This document shows positions 1 through 11,253 of a DNA stretch of 64,000 nucleotides, in pieces. The translations under genes were made by a program, and so were the position numbers. The stretch comes from Stropharia rugosoannulata (taxonomy: Eukaryota > Basidiomycota > Agaricomycetes > Agaricales > Strophariaceae), in NCBI GenBank assembly GCA_028532985.1, contig JANCIK010000009.1, forward strand, positions 3,100,001 to 3,164,000, written 5' to 3'. How positions within the stretch are numbered: the first letter of the stretch is position 1; each line of letters begins with the position of its first letter. Under the pieces are notes generated by a model that had not been told where the DNA came from, ran no database searches, and worked only from the letters and a program-made list of their open reading frames with translations.

Positions 1-2966
1 TTATTTTGTTTACGCTGACGCTTCTTTTTCCTGTCTTCTGTGTCAGGGTTATCGTCTAAGATGTTCGGCACTGCGGCAAAGTCAAACGGTTCAACATCTG
101 TGGTCCGTTCTGACTTGACGGCCACGCTTGATGTCGCAGAATTTTCATTACCAGCGGAAGATGTCTCCACGCTTTTCCCTTCAATAACTTTCCGCTTGCG
201 TTTCTGTCTAGCCTGACCCACGACAACTATGGTATCTTTTTCTTCCTCGATGCGCTTTGTAGGCCGTTGGGAGGCAGGAATATATGGGATCTCGATTTCC
301 ATGCCGGTAACTTCTTCGATCTCTTGTTTTTCGCTAACAGCTGGCGCACTCGTGGCTGGCAGTATCTGCACGATGATTTGGTCATTAAACGGCACCTATC
401 GGGGCTGGCAGGACGTTATAAATGGAAATAGTAGCTCACTTTGGGGGTGATAGGTGACATTATGAAGCTCTTATTAATCTTCGCTACAAGGTCTTGTGAG
501 CGGGTCCGGTTTGAGCTCGATGCCTTATTTGCAGTACTTTTGAATTGAATGTTTGAGGACTAAATTACATAATTAGATGAGAAATCAAGACAAGTGTAAA
601 TGTATTTGATTATCTCACCGAAGAGGAGGGATCTTGCCTACCAAACAGTGAGCTAAAAGAAGTGGAGAAAACTGTGGCTGTAGGAGTAGACTCTGGCGTT
701 CCCAGGAGCGTAGAGTGATTAGTAGATGGAGCAATTCCCGTACCTGTGAAAATAAAAGCAACGTAAATCCCGGCCCACATACCGGGATTGTAAGTAAAAG
801 ACTCACCCGGTCCCCATATGTTAGCAGCGTCCCGCACAACATGTACTTGCTCCAACTTATTAATCTCCGCGTCAAGCATGACAGTGTCCTTGCGCTTAGT
901 TTCTGGTACCATTTGGCTATGTGTGGACCCGACCTGTTCCTTTCCCTCCCCCTTCGTACTCCGGGAGGGCCCCAGACCTCGTGTAACTGCATCCCGGATC
1001 ACACTCAGCAGCTCCCGTATGCGCTTCTTGACCACCAGTGGGACAGACGACTTGAAGATCGCTAACAGCGCAGCCATGTCAGCAGGAGGCTGTTCTGCGA
1101 TGGTGAAAAGAACATGATTTTGCAGCACGTATCTAGGGATTGGACGACGCGCGCAATTAGCGAACGTGCATTAAAGATCTAGAGACACAGTGAGTGGGGA
1201 ATGACGGTACTTACCTGGTGCTTTCATCCTCTTCTCTCGCCACGCGCTCCCGCCAGGCGTGAACACTTTTGTACACTTCACGCTGGAGAGCGGCGGTACC
1301 CACACCGGGGCCACCAGCCATAAGGGCTCCCTTGTTCCATTTTTTGGCCAGGGTATCCCAGCCTCCGCTCCCAGAACCTTCGTTGGCATCATACGGTTCC
1401 TTGGAGTACACGCGAAGCGAAGTTTCCGCAGAGCGTTCCAAAGCTTGGATCAGGAGCTTTTTCGAAGGTGTAGAGGAAGGTGGGGATGGGGAGCGTGAGC
1501 GTTGAGACTCTGAACGGTCAAGAAGGGCGTTGCGAAGATTATCGTAGATATACAACAAGAAGTGAGTATCAGATCGTGCATATTTGAGCATGTCCTCGGG
1601 TAAAGGCCTGATTAATCAGTAATACCCTGATGACCGATTGCAATGTCATGCATACCGTATTCTCCAGTCAGCTAGCTGATATCGTTTATCCGGCACAAAA
1701 TCGCAATACATTTCCAGTAAGTTGGATAAGCCATGCCGAGGAAACTCTAATAAAACGGTCAAACCACATTCTGAACTAAATGATTATGACGCACCCAGTA
1801 GTTTCGAGGCGTGGAATGTGTCAAACAAGTTAACAATATAGATGTTGAAGTCTTGCTGTAGCCATACTACATCACTTTCCGCACCATGGAACACTTTGAC
1901 TATTTCAGGATCTGTGAATACTTCATTTAGTGCCTCCATCTCGTCCCTGACGCTGAGAAGATCCACAATCCAATCCTCTTCTCGGTCGGAAATCTGCATT
2001 AGACATAGGAAACCCGCATAGGAGCGATAACTATGGTGCTCCAGATCGACTGCAATCTCCTTCGCCTTTTTTAATTTGGCGAGCATCAGCTGGAAGTCCT
2101 CCGGTGTAGCCACCCACGTAGCCTTTGTCTCATCCAGTGACGGAGGTAATACGGGCGTACATGGCTCGAATATTCGTGGTGAATAAGACAGATGTGTGAT
2201 TTCATAGCGATAGGGATGGTTCGCTCTGCAGAGAGAGGATCAGCACCAAAACTCAGCGTACAATGGGATTTCGTACACAATATTTTCTGCTCCCGCATCA
2301 GTGTATATGTGTCCAAGGGGCACTTTGGCGTTGTATTTGTGGGAAAGGGTTGGATACCAGGTCGCGTCAGAGTTGTCGGGCTTTCGTGTAAATGTCGTCT
2401 GCGGTTTCACGAGATGCGCCGCGTGCTGAATGACGGGTTCAACAAACGTCTTGGAGTTTGATATCTTTGGCGCTGTCTTCTGCTAAAATTTATATACTGT
2501 CATTCCGAAAATTGAGATGCGCACCTTCGCAATGGGGGGATTGATGGTGATTGCAGGTGCTTTATTCTTGCCCAAAAATTGGTCAAGACATATGTCCTGC
2601 AGAAGCGTGAGTAGGATATACTTTCCAAGAAACTGAACTCACCGTTTTCTCCAGTAATTGATCAACTGAATCAACGACAATTGTGCGGAAATTATCGACG
2701 ACATCGTCTTGATTTTCAAGCTTTGGCTTTGGTTTTCTACTGCTCGTCTCATCGACAGTGGACACCAATGTCAGAAGGCGGTTCGTGATTGCCAAAACGC
2801 GTTCAGAAAACGCGTCCAGTCCTTGCCCAAGCTCGTGGTCCATCGAACGGTGAAATGCGACATCGGGTGGTAGTCCAGCAGCTTTCCTGGTCGCTGTGAG
2901 GCCATATGTCTGCAGCTTTTTGTAGTAGTCGTCAAAGTCAGACTTCAAAGAGCTTCCTTCAGCCAT
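1..2966 (-). CDS. RRP6: Exosome exoribonuclease Rrp6 (EXOSC10), 3' end off window
   Basis: Nuclear 3'-5' exoribonuclease of the RNA exosome, which trims and degrades rRNA precursors, snoRNAs and cryptic transcripts. The start at 2966 opens an N-terminal PMC2NT-like region (first exon 2643-2966, second exon 2525-2596). A linker with [14 protein letters not shown] and a NHPYRYEI segment follows (about 2460-2150). The DEDD-Y nuclease domain is intact: motif I has D-L-E in [14 protein letters not shown] (2113-1784), motif II is [13 protein letters not shown] with its Asp, and motif III is [14 protein letters not shown] with Tyr and Asp (about 1590). An HRDC-type helical domain lies near 1128-1000 ([15 protein letters not shown]). 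The C-terminal tail is rich in Lys/Arg (KKKRQRK near base 20), as expected for a nuclear signal or exosome lasso. The reading frame is still open at base 1, so the stop codon lies outside the window. At least five introns interrupt the gene. Identification is firm; the inner exon borders are approximate. Confidence 0.93.
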
Positions 2967-4428
2967 AATAGAATGGTAAACTTCCCCCCAATCTAGTTGA
3001 TGTAACTAGAGTTGAACCAGAGTATTGTAAGTGGAGGAGAATTGAAGCATATCCGAATCGAGCGAAATTATGACTCTTTCACGTGACATTTCGGCAAGCG
3101 GCTGCGTAAATACGAATAAATAAATCTCGCCTGCCTGAGACGCATGTTTCGAGAAGAAAATTGAATTTTCTAAAGTACACAGCTAAGAGACTTGGGTCTT
3201 CCGAGATTAAGATGGTATACTAAGTACTTAGGAGCACATGTGACAGTGCCTCACTGTGTACATGTTTAACATTGAATTAAAATCGTTACTACTAGTAGTA
3301 CCGGGCAGGCTTTGGGCTTACTACTATGTATAAGTTTTGTAACGCAGCGAAAACGTACTGATCATAAGAAGGGAATAATAGAGCAAGGGAGAGGGAGGCT
3401 ACTGAGGAGCGAGAATCCAAGGCTGATCTCCCCTTTAGGTTATAAGATGTACTTATTTGGTGACTAGTAATAGGACAACAGGCCTGATAAAGCATTGAAA
3501 TTTGGAAGTAAAGTTCACATTGTTTACTTTCAATAGGTCGCTGGTTAGTAGTATGCAAGGCTTCAGACCATGATGATCGTTACTAGAACATAGTATGTAC
3601 TCTACTGTCTATTACTGTAATACAAGATTGCATACAGCCGGTGTCATTTATCCCGGCTGCCGGTAAAGCCACGAGGCTGGCTTCCACATGTATAGGTACT
3701 CGGATTTCTCAGGACTAGCAGTACAACCTACTTCTCTGCCAGAGAGTGATGACAATCACTCTTCCATAAATTGTTCGAAATGAAACTCTCAGAAGCAAGA
3801 TTAACGTCTTGATTTCACTGAGCGAAACAAGTGCTGAAATTCTCCATCACAACCTCACAACCTAGAATGATCCGCTGCATGTCAAGTTGGCATAGCCTGA
3901 GGCCTGAAGTCCAGATGTAAATGATACTAATAGAAATGTACAACACGGGCAACCCCGACTAACATCGTGTGCGTATGCTTCTCAGGAGGCGAGAAGCGAC
4001 CCATCGCTTTATGAGATAAAGATTCTATTATTAGAACTATGCGCCACTTCAAATACTACTTACCAAGCTCGTATGCGGGTAATACTTGCCTAACACATAG
4101 GCATGAGACATGTTGGACTTCTGCTAATGAGCGCGTAACTTTATAATGCACTCAACAGGACCTCATTCGAGCTTCAATAGATTCAATAACAACAAAATTG
4201 GTAGGTCAGCACACGCCCGATAAACAGGACCATTACACGCTTGCCAGACACTTGCCAGACACTTGTCAATTTGCCAACTCTGATGCAGATGGGCGGTGGG
4301 AGGTGGGAAGGCTTTTTCCGTAATGAAAACTTGCACCTGTCTATCTCCCAGGGTTGATCCTTTTCTCGTACTTAAGTGCCCTAAATGCCTACGCGTAGCC
4401 GCGCAAGTGCGACTCGGCTACGACGATC
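2967..4428. other. Intergenic region between RRP6 and the seven-TM gene
   Basis: No convincing gene is visible; the open frames here are short and have no spliceable partners. It holds the upstream region of RRP6 (left end) and of the seven-TM gene (right end). A perfect 11-bp direct repeat (cttgccagaca, twice in a row with a third degenerate copy) sits at 4240-4272. A 12-bp palindrome (ctaagtacttag) lies near 3221-3232. Confidence 0.6.
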
Positions 4429-5742
4429 ATGTCTTCCGATTCAGATGATAGCGGTCCAGGACAACCCATCGAAACCCTTACTCTCAGAGATGATTTGAAC
4501 TCCACTCTGTTATTGGTTTTTGGCATGGGTAAGCTCCCAAGTACTGTGCCGTGTAGAGCATCACCATTGACAAATCTTTATTTTGTTGTAGGGTTTTATA
4601 CCGCCGTATTCATTGGAACGATCTCCATTTACTGCGAGTATACACATTGGAGAACTGCAGCAAAATTGTTCTAATGAAATTATTCTAACAGATCATCAAA
4701 AGTCCAATCGGAGTCGCCTCATTGTCTCGGCCTTGACAGTCCTATTTGTCGTTATCATAACGCAACTAGCTCTGCAGTGGAGGATACTGACATTCGACTT
4801 CGTTGACGAGGGCGATACGCGAGACTCGATATATAATAGCTTCCTTTTCAATGGTTCAACTTTACAATTCGTGGATCTGCTTCTCAATTACTGTGGAAAT
4901 ATGTTGGCTGATAGCCTTTTGGTGAGTATTAGTAAACTACGCTAACTCATAGCACGCACTTATATATTGCCATATCCTAGCTATGGAGATGCTATCACAT
5001 GTGCGGCCTATCTCTACAACGAATTTCCTTGCCGTTGTTTTTCTTCTTTTCTGAAATAGGTGACTCCTTTAAACATGGATACATTTTGGCTTAGGACTGA
5101 AGACGTTAATCCAAGCTCTTGCTATTGCTTCAATCTCAATACAAGGGAAAACTCTTTTCCAACCGTCATTCGATACGATTCAAAACGAGAACATTGGCTC
5201 TATCCTTGACGGAACCGTAAACTTAACCACGGCAGTTACAACGATATTGGGGACAATAATCATCTGTCATCGTATATTGTCCTCGACGGATAAGGTCCTC
5301 CTTCCTGATAAAAGATATGGACGAATCATCCGTGTATTGATTGAATCAGCGAGTCTCTATTCCGTAACCTCGCTTCTGTTTGCAATCGTTGACTTCCAAA
5401 CATTCAACTCAAGGGCCAATGTCTTGACTGTCTTCGCACTACAAAACTACCTCGGCTCACTTTCCATTATCGTTACTGTAAGTGCGACATGCAAAAGGAT
5501 TTCTACTACTGAAAATGAGAAAAATATAGGGTGTTGCCCCTACTCTTATGGTTGGACGAATCTGTTTATACACAGCATATTCAGACCGCCGAGGCACCCC
5601 TGCATCTGGTAGTCAAGAGGGAACTGGCCTGGAGTTTTACGTGTCGCCCACTATCCAGCGCAACGGATCTAATGTTAATTCCGACACCGGTATTCGATAC
5701 ACTAGCAACGCCACTGGCGAGATGGAGAAGGAGATCGTATAG
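4429..5742 (+). CDS. Seven-TM integral membrane protein, Agaricomycete-expanded family
   Basis: Multi-pass membrane protein of a family common in mushroom-forming fungi; its function is unknown. The start at 4429 gives an acidic, Ser/Asp-rich N-terminus followed by the family signature VFGMG-FYTAVF (TM1). Later segments are LIVSALTVLFVVIITQLALQW (TM2 in part), LLLWRCYHMCG, a TM around 5220-5280 (TTILGTIIICHRI), IESASLYSVTSLLFAI, and the closing VAPTLMVGRICLY motif. Exons fit as 4429-4528, 4592-4633, 4692-4921, 4981-5059, from 5095, and a last exon ending at the stop at 5740-5742. The second intron (4634-4691) keeps the frame only if its donor is GC (gcgagt); no GT donor nearby restores the frame. 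The cytosolic tail is polar (Ser, Thr, Asn). Family membership is from remembered motif resemblance, so it is good but not proven. Confidence 0.82.
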
Positions 5743-6223
5743 ATATACGGACTCTCAGCAGAACCTAATATAAACGAGAAGTACCTAGTTAAATATCATG
5801 GTTAAATTTCGAAAATCACGCAAAATTCTCGACATAAATCACGTCGTTTTACAAACTAATAATATACGATACGCATGGTTATCCACTCCGAATCATATTA
5901 ATGCATTAAGTACTACTAGTGCGTATAGTAAAGCTTCTACATATTCAGATAGCTTAATAAGTTGCGTTATATTACCACGTTCTCTATGGTCAAATTTTCA
6001 AGTTTCCACAAAGTTTCCAACTGACCAACAACTGACTCAAAAGTGACTAGTAGTAGTCTAGATCAACATGGTGGGAATAAGTTGTCGGAGTCGTGGCTTT
6101 GTTAATCTTGCTTATATAATTCTATGATTGTGCTCATCATCGATCATCCCAACATTGCCTTGATCCTGTCTTCTCTTCTCACAATTCAACACAAGTAACT
6201 CAAAAGCTTTCTTATTGATAGCT
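5743..6223. other. Intergenic, promoter of first DUF202 gene
   Basis: AT-rich with no coding evidence. The right end carries a TATA-like stretch (cttatataatt, about 6111-6121) roughly 100 bp before the DUF202 start at 6224, followed by pyrimidine- and CA-rich sequence typical of a fungal transcription start region. Confidence 0.5.
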
Positions 6224-7002
6224 ATGTCCAAACTACAAAGGATCTTAAGTCAGCGACCGTCAGGGTCTCCTCAAGTTCCCTCAGTTCCTTACTCAAGTTC
6301 AGTCGACCTGACCCATGAAGTCCCTGAGTCGGAGAAAGCCAAAAATAAAGCAACGACAGCGCTTCATCCAAGCGAGACTGACGGTGTGGGCGATTCCTCA
6401 AGAGCCGCTCAGCCTATACGTTCATCAGGGGACTATCATAACTCTGCACTGTCCTCCCCAACTGATCATTCAACTTCCGTGGGCCAGGAGAAGATATCTC
6501 GCAAGAAGAGACCTCGCAAGAGACATCGATTTCGTGTTCGGTTGCTCTTGGAAAATACTGGCTCGGTTGCTCGCGATCACCTGGCCTCTGAGCGGACATT
6601 TCTCGCATATGTTCGCACCAGCTTAGCCTTTGCAGGTGCTGGCATAGCCCTGGTCCAGCTCTTCACCATCGCGGACTTGACCTCGCGAAGTAGGGATGTC
6701 TCACTCTCAGGTGCCGCCCAGAAAGTTCAAAAGTTCGCAAGGCCGGTCGGATTAACCATGGTGTTACTCGCTTTGGTCGTCCTGGCCATAGGCGAGTGTA
6801 TAAATCCATATAGCGTGCATATATGCTGACCCTTTGCTAACACTATATTTCAGGCATGTATAGGTACTTTTTCGTCCAGTCGTGCTTGCCAAAACAGAAA
6901 TTTCCAGTTGCAAGGACCTCCATTGCGTTCACATCGTTTGCTCTGGCAGCCATTGTCATCGTAATCTTCGGTGCATTGGTCAGCGGAAGGTCTTCGAATT
7001 GA
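6224..7002 (+). CDS. DUF202 membrane protein with long basic N-terminal extension
   Basis: Small three-TM protein with a DUF202 domain, the domain also found in YidH-like proteins and at the C-terminus of the yeast vacuolar transporter chaperone subunits. The model is two exons (6224-6791 and 6854-7002) and 238 residues. Residues 1-100 form a polar Ser/Pro region ending in the basic run SRKKRPRKRHRFRVR. The domain then begins with LENTGSVARDHLASERTFLAYVRTSL in pieces: ENTGSVARDHLASERT and FLAYVRTSLAF, followed by three hydrophobic segments, the last split by the intron (VVLAIG / MYRYFFVQ). The intron joins in frame only with a GC donor (gcgagt at 6792). It is convergent with a shorter DUF202 paralogue 330 bp away that has a GT donor at the same place. 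The start is the first ATG after the promoter-like region. Its exact role is unknown. Confidence 0.88.
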
Positions 7003-7331
7003 TTGGGGGCAGACTAAGGGCAGACCGATACCTCCTCAGGAGCCGGACAGCTAGCGTTCACTCTAGCAGGCCGCGACGGCTGGGAAGAGAAAGCACTAGG
7101 GGCGGTGCAACCTGTGCCGCTTCATTATATTATGTGGGTACGCCATTTACATATTCCATACAAACATTCGCGCACCTTGTCTTGACATCATCGCTGTCAG
7201 AAGCAGCGTATATTCCGACTCTGTTTAGAGTTGTTGGCAGTTATATCAAAAACCCGACAATTTCAGTTTCTGCTCAAATCCATACCATGTTCGAATTTGG
7301 ATACACACAAGAAGGTTCAAGGCAACAAATA
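7003..7331. other. Shared 3' region between convergent DUF202 genes
   Basis: Short spacer between the two stops of the convergent DUF202 pair. I see no gene. It must contain both transcript ends, and the transcripts may overlap. Confidence 0.5.
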
Positions 7332-7822
7332 TTATTTTAAACTACAACTTAGGAGAATTATGAAAGCCACCATAACTGTTGTGACAAATGCAATTGACAT
7401 GAAGGCGATGGATAGCCTGGCTGTCGGAAATTTCCCCTCCGGCATAGCATTCTGGACAATGAAGAACCGATATATACCTTCCGAATCACGTCGTTATTAG
7501 GCACCTCAGAATCCAGGTAAAGAGGGTCCTCACCGATACCCAAAATCGCCAGAGCCAAAGCAAGCAAAGAGATACCAAGCGGTTTCGAAAATCCTGACAA
7601 CTGCCGGCGTCCCGTTACTGGTCCTCCGTTTATCTGCAACTTGGAGTCGGAAAGGATGAATAGCTGGACCAATGCCACCCCTGTTGCAGCAATAGCAAGA
7701 CTGGTTCGAGCATACGCCAGAAATGTTCGTTCAGCGGCGAGATGATCTCGTGCAGTGCTTCCACTGTTTTCGAGTGTTAAAGAGGGGTTGAACCTCAGTG
7801 ATCGCAACTTCATGTGCTTCAT
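7332..7822 (-). CDS. DUF202 membrane protein, short paralogue
   Basis: Second DUF202 protein, opposed tail to tail to the one ending at 7002. Exons are 7534-7822 and 7332-7477, giving 144 residues: a short N-terminus, then LENSGSTARDHLAAERTF and FLAYARTSLAIAATGVALVQ, a middle TM (GISLLALALAILGIG) and a last TM after IYRFFIVQNAMPEGKFPTAR. Compared with its neighbour it lacks the 100-residue Ser/Pro and basic N-terminal extension. The 56-bp intron uses gtgagg and ends in aag, an unusual but allowed acceptor, and lies exactly where the paralogue has its GC-AG intron. The frame stays open for about 20 residues upstream of the chosen ATG at 7822, so an extra 5' exon is possible. Likely an intracellular or vacuolar membrane protein; function unknown. 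Confidence 0.84.
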
Positions 7823-10402
7823 CGTTCTGTTGTGGATCACTTCTTGTCGGAAGTTTGGGTAGGATGCAAGGCCACTGTACGCTTTTGAAAAGTATCTTCA
7901 TGGGCGGCGTTATATTCGTCGGATCTTGGGACGAGGCTTGGCGAGGAATTTTCGCTGACGGCGAAGCTCCAAACCATGCTTCCATCTTTTCTTACCCTCT
8001 TAATCGCTTTGCCCTTGCAGGGTATCACGACTGCCCTTTTTTGGCTTATTGGACGGGATTCCGCGTGGAATGGGTCCCTTCAAACAGCCACTTCAATTTT
8101 TCTGAAGCACACGGCACCTAATTATATGGCTGCCTCTCTTGAACCCGCATTCAATGCCCTGAAGCCACCTGGCTTGCATCCGAAATGCCTGTACTCTACA
8201 GGCGAGACTGTACACCTCGTGGTATGCATGATTTAAAGGGCCTAAAAGTTGCCTTGGTTAGTACCGAAATCGGACATGTATCGGAGTACCATTTACGTGT
8301 CAAATGCCTCAAGCGTCTATTCTCGCCAAAATGTTTTTCACACGTAAAACACCTCGCGGCGCAAGACGCTTCACCTTGAAAACACGATGCTTGCGCAAAA
8401 CATGCTCCTTTCGTAATAAGCGAAGATAATACCTCTTCGCAGTAATGGAACCCGGGGTTTACTATGGTACGTCAATTGGCCGCATTGTATCCCAATACGA
8501 TTGCCAGAACTTTACATAGAGCAGATAGCAAAAATATGGTGTGCAAAAGGTGTACAAATGTAGGTCAAGTTGTTGGATGTTTGTATTATGATGTACTAAG
8601 GTCCCAAGGTAAACCAAGGATGAGGACTTCACAACCGGTAGATCGATGCAAGGTCTACTCGGCTAACCCTTCGAGCTCTTCGAGGATCAACTTTATCAGA
8701 GCTTCATCGTCGCTCCTGCTCCAATCCTCGATGGAACCATTCGGCAATTTATTATACCCGAGGTTAATATTATTTGACGGAGTCGGTATGTACCTGCAGG
8801 CTATTAACGTATACTCCAACACCCTGCTACATATATGCTTCCGTTCATCGATACGTGAGTATCTTGGTGCATTCATGTACAATTACTAAGCACTCTACTC
8901 AGAAGATGATATCAGACAGTCACTACGGATGGAGATTCATTTACGCACGCAGATTATGTTACGTTGCTCACTCAAATGCAAAACCATTGCTTTAAATAAC
9001 ACTTGCAATAACTCTGGCGTCGACTGTTATTTTGTATTACGACCCGGAGTAACCGTGTACAAACTTGGTGAGCGGGCAAGTTTTATTTCGAGAGTTTCAC
9101 TTTCACACTGTATGTTTTCAGTGCATGCCTCTACAGCCTAACAGGTAAATATTTGACCCAGAGGACGACGGTACCCAGAAGCTAAAACAGGTGACTGGCA
9201 GACAGTTTAGGACATGTATGGGTATGTTTTCACATATCCAATGCGGCTCCACATCTATTCTAACATCTGATGATGATGAGATTCCATCCGCCATAAATGC
9301 ATTATAGACGATATCTTTATGCTTCGTGTTATTTTAACTTACTTGGATGGAAATGATATTGCCGTATTTAGATGCTTTGGCTCTCAAAGCTTCAAGCATC
9401 AAAATCTCGCAATCCATTCAAAGCCGTATGCATTGCACTTAGGTTCGTATTTGCTTAACTTTTCGAAAGTGACCATTTCTACTAAATTCGTGGACGGTGA
9501 CCAACAGCAGTCCTGTCGGTCATGTCACCGAGGCAGCGCAATGTCAAATTGACCCTGAGTCTGGGAATAACCTACTAATTGGTCTTCTTGAGCGATCCTC
9601 TCGCAACTTGATGTGAGTAAATCTCTTGGACAATCCTCGCCACGCGAGCAGCACAGAAGCGGAGGATGAGCATGAGCATAGTGTTGCCCGAGGTGAGTGG
9701 TGATGCTCTGCGTTGGGGTGACCGCGATGCTGAATATATAACTTCATAGAATCACCAGCGCTCAGCGCTCAGCATCCATCCACACCTCTCTATTCCGAGC
9801 CTGATATATCAGCTCACCTGTCCGACCAGCTCATTCAGGTTCGTCAGTGTTGATAATCTCATTAGGAAAACGTGCTCCGGCAGGGCCACGGACCGAAGGT
9901 CGATCAATGGATGTCAACGAGCAAGTGCTCCTCCGAGGCTTTAAAGGTTTTCCGCGTTGCTGGATACATTTCACCGACTAAGATAATACTTTCTGTAGCT
10001 CAGGGATATGCTGACGTGTCTTTCAAACATTCACAGTAAGGCTCACATGCATTGTATAGAGATCTATACGTGTACGGTCGTGGTCTATACTGCTGGAAGT
10101 AGTGGGAGCGATATATGCGTTCTCATCGATTCATCAAGAACCAGCTGCCACCAAAAATAAGTCTTCTCTGAGAGCGCTCCTTCTGCTCTCTGCCCAGAAG
10201 ATTTTCTCCGGTGCAGATCTATGACATGTCAAAACAAATCAGCTTCTGATCGGAGGGTGCCTAACCAACCGGAGAATATGCAGAAACCGGTGTAGCGCTA
10301 TAAGCAGGGGCATATAAGGATAAAGCTAAGCCTGCAGATGGTGACCTTCCGTACTACAATTCAGGCTCCTCTCTTTGAAATCGTTTAGCCATCCGCGCAT
10401 AT
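7823..10402. other. Gene-poor stretch
   Basis: About 2.6 kb with no gene I can support. One stretch on the minus strand, 8655 to about 8820, reads as a plausible C-terminal exon (see separate entry), but nothing upstream joins to it. Near 9735 a TATA-like run (gaatatataac) precedes CA/CT-rich sequence that could be promoter for a transcript not identified here. Confidence 0.5.
8655..8820 (-). other. Orphan exon-like open frame
   Basis: A minus-strand open frame ends in an acidic segment, GSIEDWSRSDDEALIKLILE, then ELEGLAE and a stop. Its amphipathic, charged composition is more protein-like than the surrounding sequence. I found no upstream exon or start that joins to it, and no recognisable family. 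It may be the remnant of a decayed gene or chance. Confidence 0.2.
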
Positions 10403-11253
10403 ATGCCCTTCATAGAACTCATATCGTTTCTTACGGTTCAGAACGTTGGAGAAGATGAATCTTTGGTAGCTCAAGATGATTCTTCATTGGACAGGATAGT
10501 CAATTGCGAAGGGTGCCTAGAGTGAGGATGAAGCAACGTTGTTGCTTGATTACATTACTCACTGTTTATTAGTTTTGTTTACGGCCGCCAGATAGAGAAC
10601 AGCGGTCGGATGTATTTTATTACCAGTGAGCGCCTCACTACATACTGTCTTGCTGTAGGGGCTTATTCCATCCTTTTCAGCGTGGGATAACTACAACCTA
10701 TACGACAAAGCAACCCACAGCAGAGCATACGCTTCGTTTATGGCCTATCTCATTCATCATGCGACTTCCGAACTCTCAATGCAGCACTTCGACATTGATG
10801 GGGACCCTCACGAAGCCCTAGCGGCTCCTGTTACCGAGGTCGTCGTTCTGAAGTCCAAGGCAGCAGACTGGAACTGGGACCAAGAGCTGCATGCAGGCAT
10901 AAAAGGAGCGAATAAAGGACTACCCCTTGTTGCGGGGAGCTACCCACCCCTACGGTGGGGGGAATCCAAGGAGGGGTGCGACTCTGGATGTTACTGTATG
11001 CTCGTTGGATGGGAAAGCGTCCAGGTACTAATTTTACTTCATCATAAGTCTGGCATATGTTGACCTCGATTAACAGTCACATTACCGTGCTGCAAAGGAG
11101 AAACCCCTTCAGAGCCATATCCGAAAAATTAGGCAAACAACTTCTCTCATCGATGCCAGGCATGTTATTTTTAGGAGTCTACGAAGCAGAACAGATGAGA
11201 GCCGTGCTTCTGCCCAACAAGTGAAGGGACTGCGAATACATTCATCTCTATAG
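10403..11253 (+). CDS. Unassigned protein, possible dimeric alpha/beta-barrel (ABM-like)
   Basis: A four-exon gene that no single long frame reveals: 10403-10512, 10573-10625, 10681-11024 and 11077-11253, giving 227 residues with every junction in phase and consensus splice sites. It starts MPFIELISFLTVQNVGED. A short exon contributes VYGRQIENSGRMYFIT and runs into TWDNYNLYDKATHSRAYASF. A second, similar-looking block has GCYCMLVGWESVQ joined across the last intron to SHYRAAKEKPLQSHIRKIRQ, and the protein ends in a basic tail. The pattern of a strand, then W-(D/E)-S/N, then a helix, twice over, resembles fungal proteins with two antibiotic-biosynthesis-monooxygenase or stress-response barrel modules. 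That resemblance is my inference only. No catalytic residues can be named. The upstream region has no neighbour within 2.5 kb that hints at a pathway. Confidence 0.66.

Noticed and set aside
4674..4674. Apparent frameshift in the seven-TM gene between exons 2 and 3
   Set aside because: A GC donor at 4634 (58-bp GC-AG intron) restores the frame exactly, so no pseudogene call is needed.
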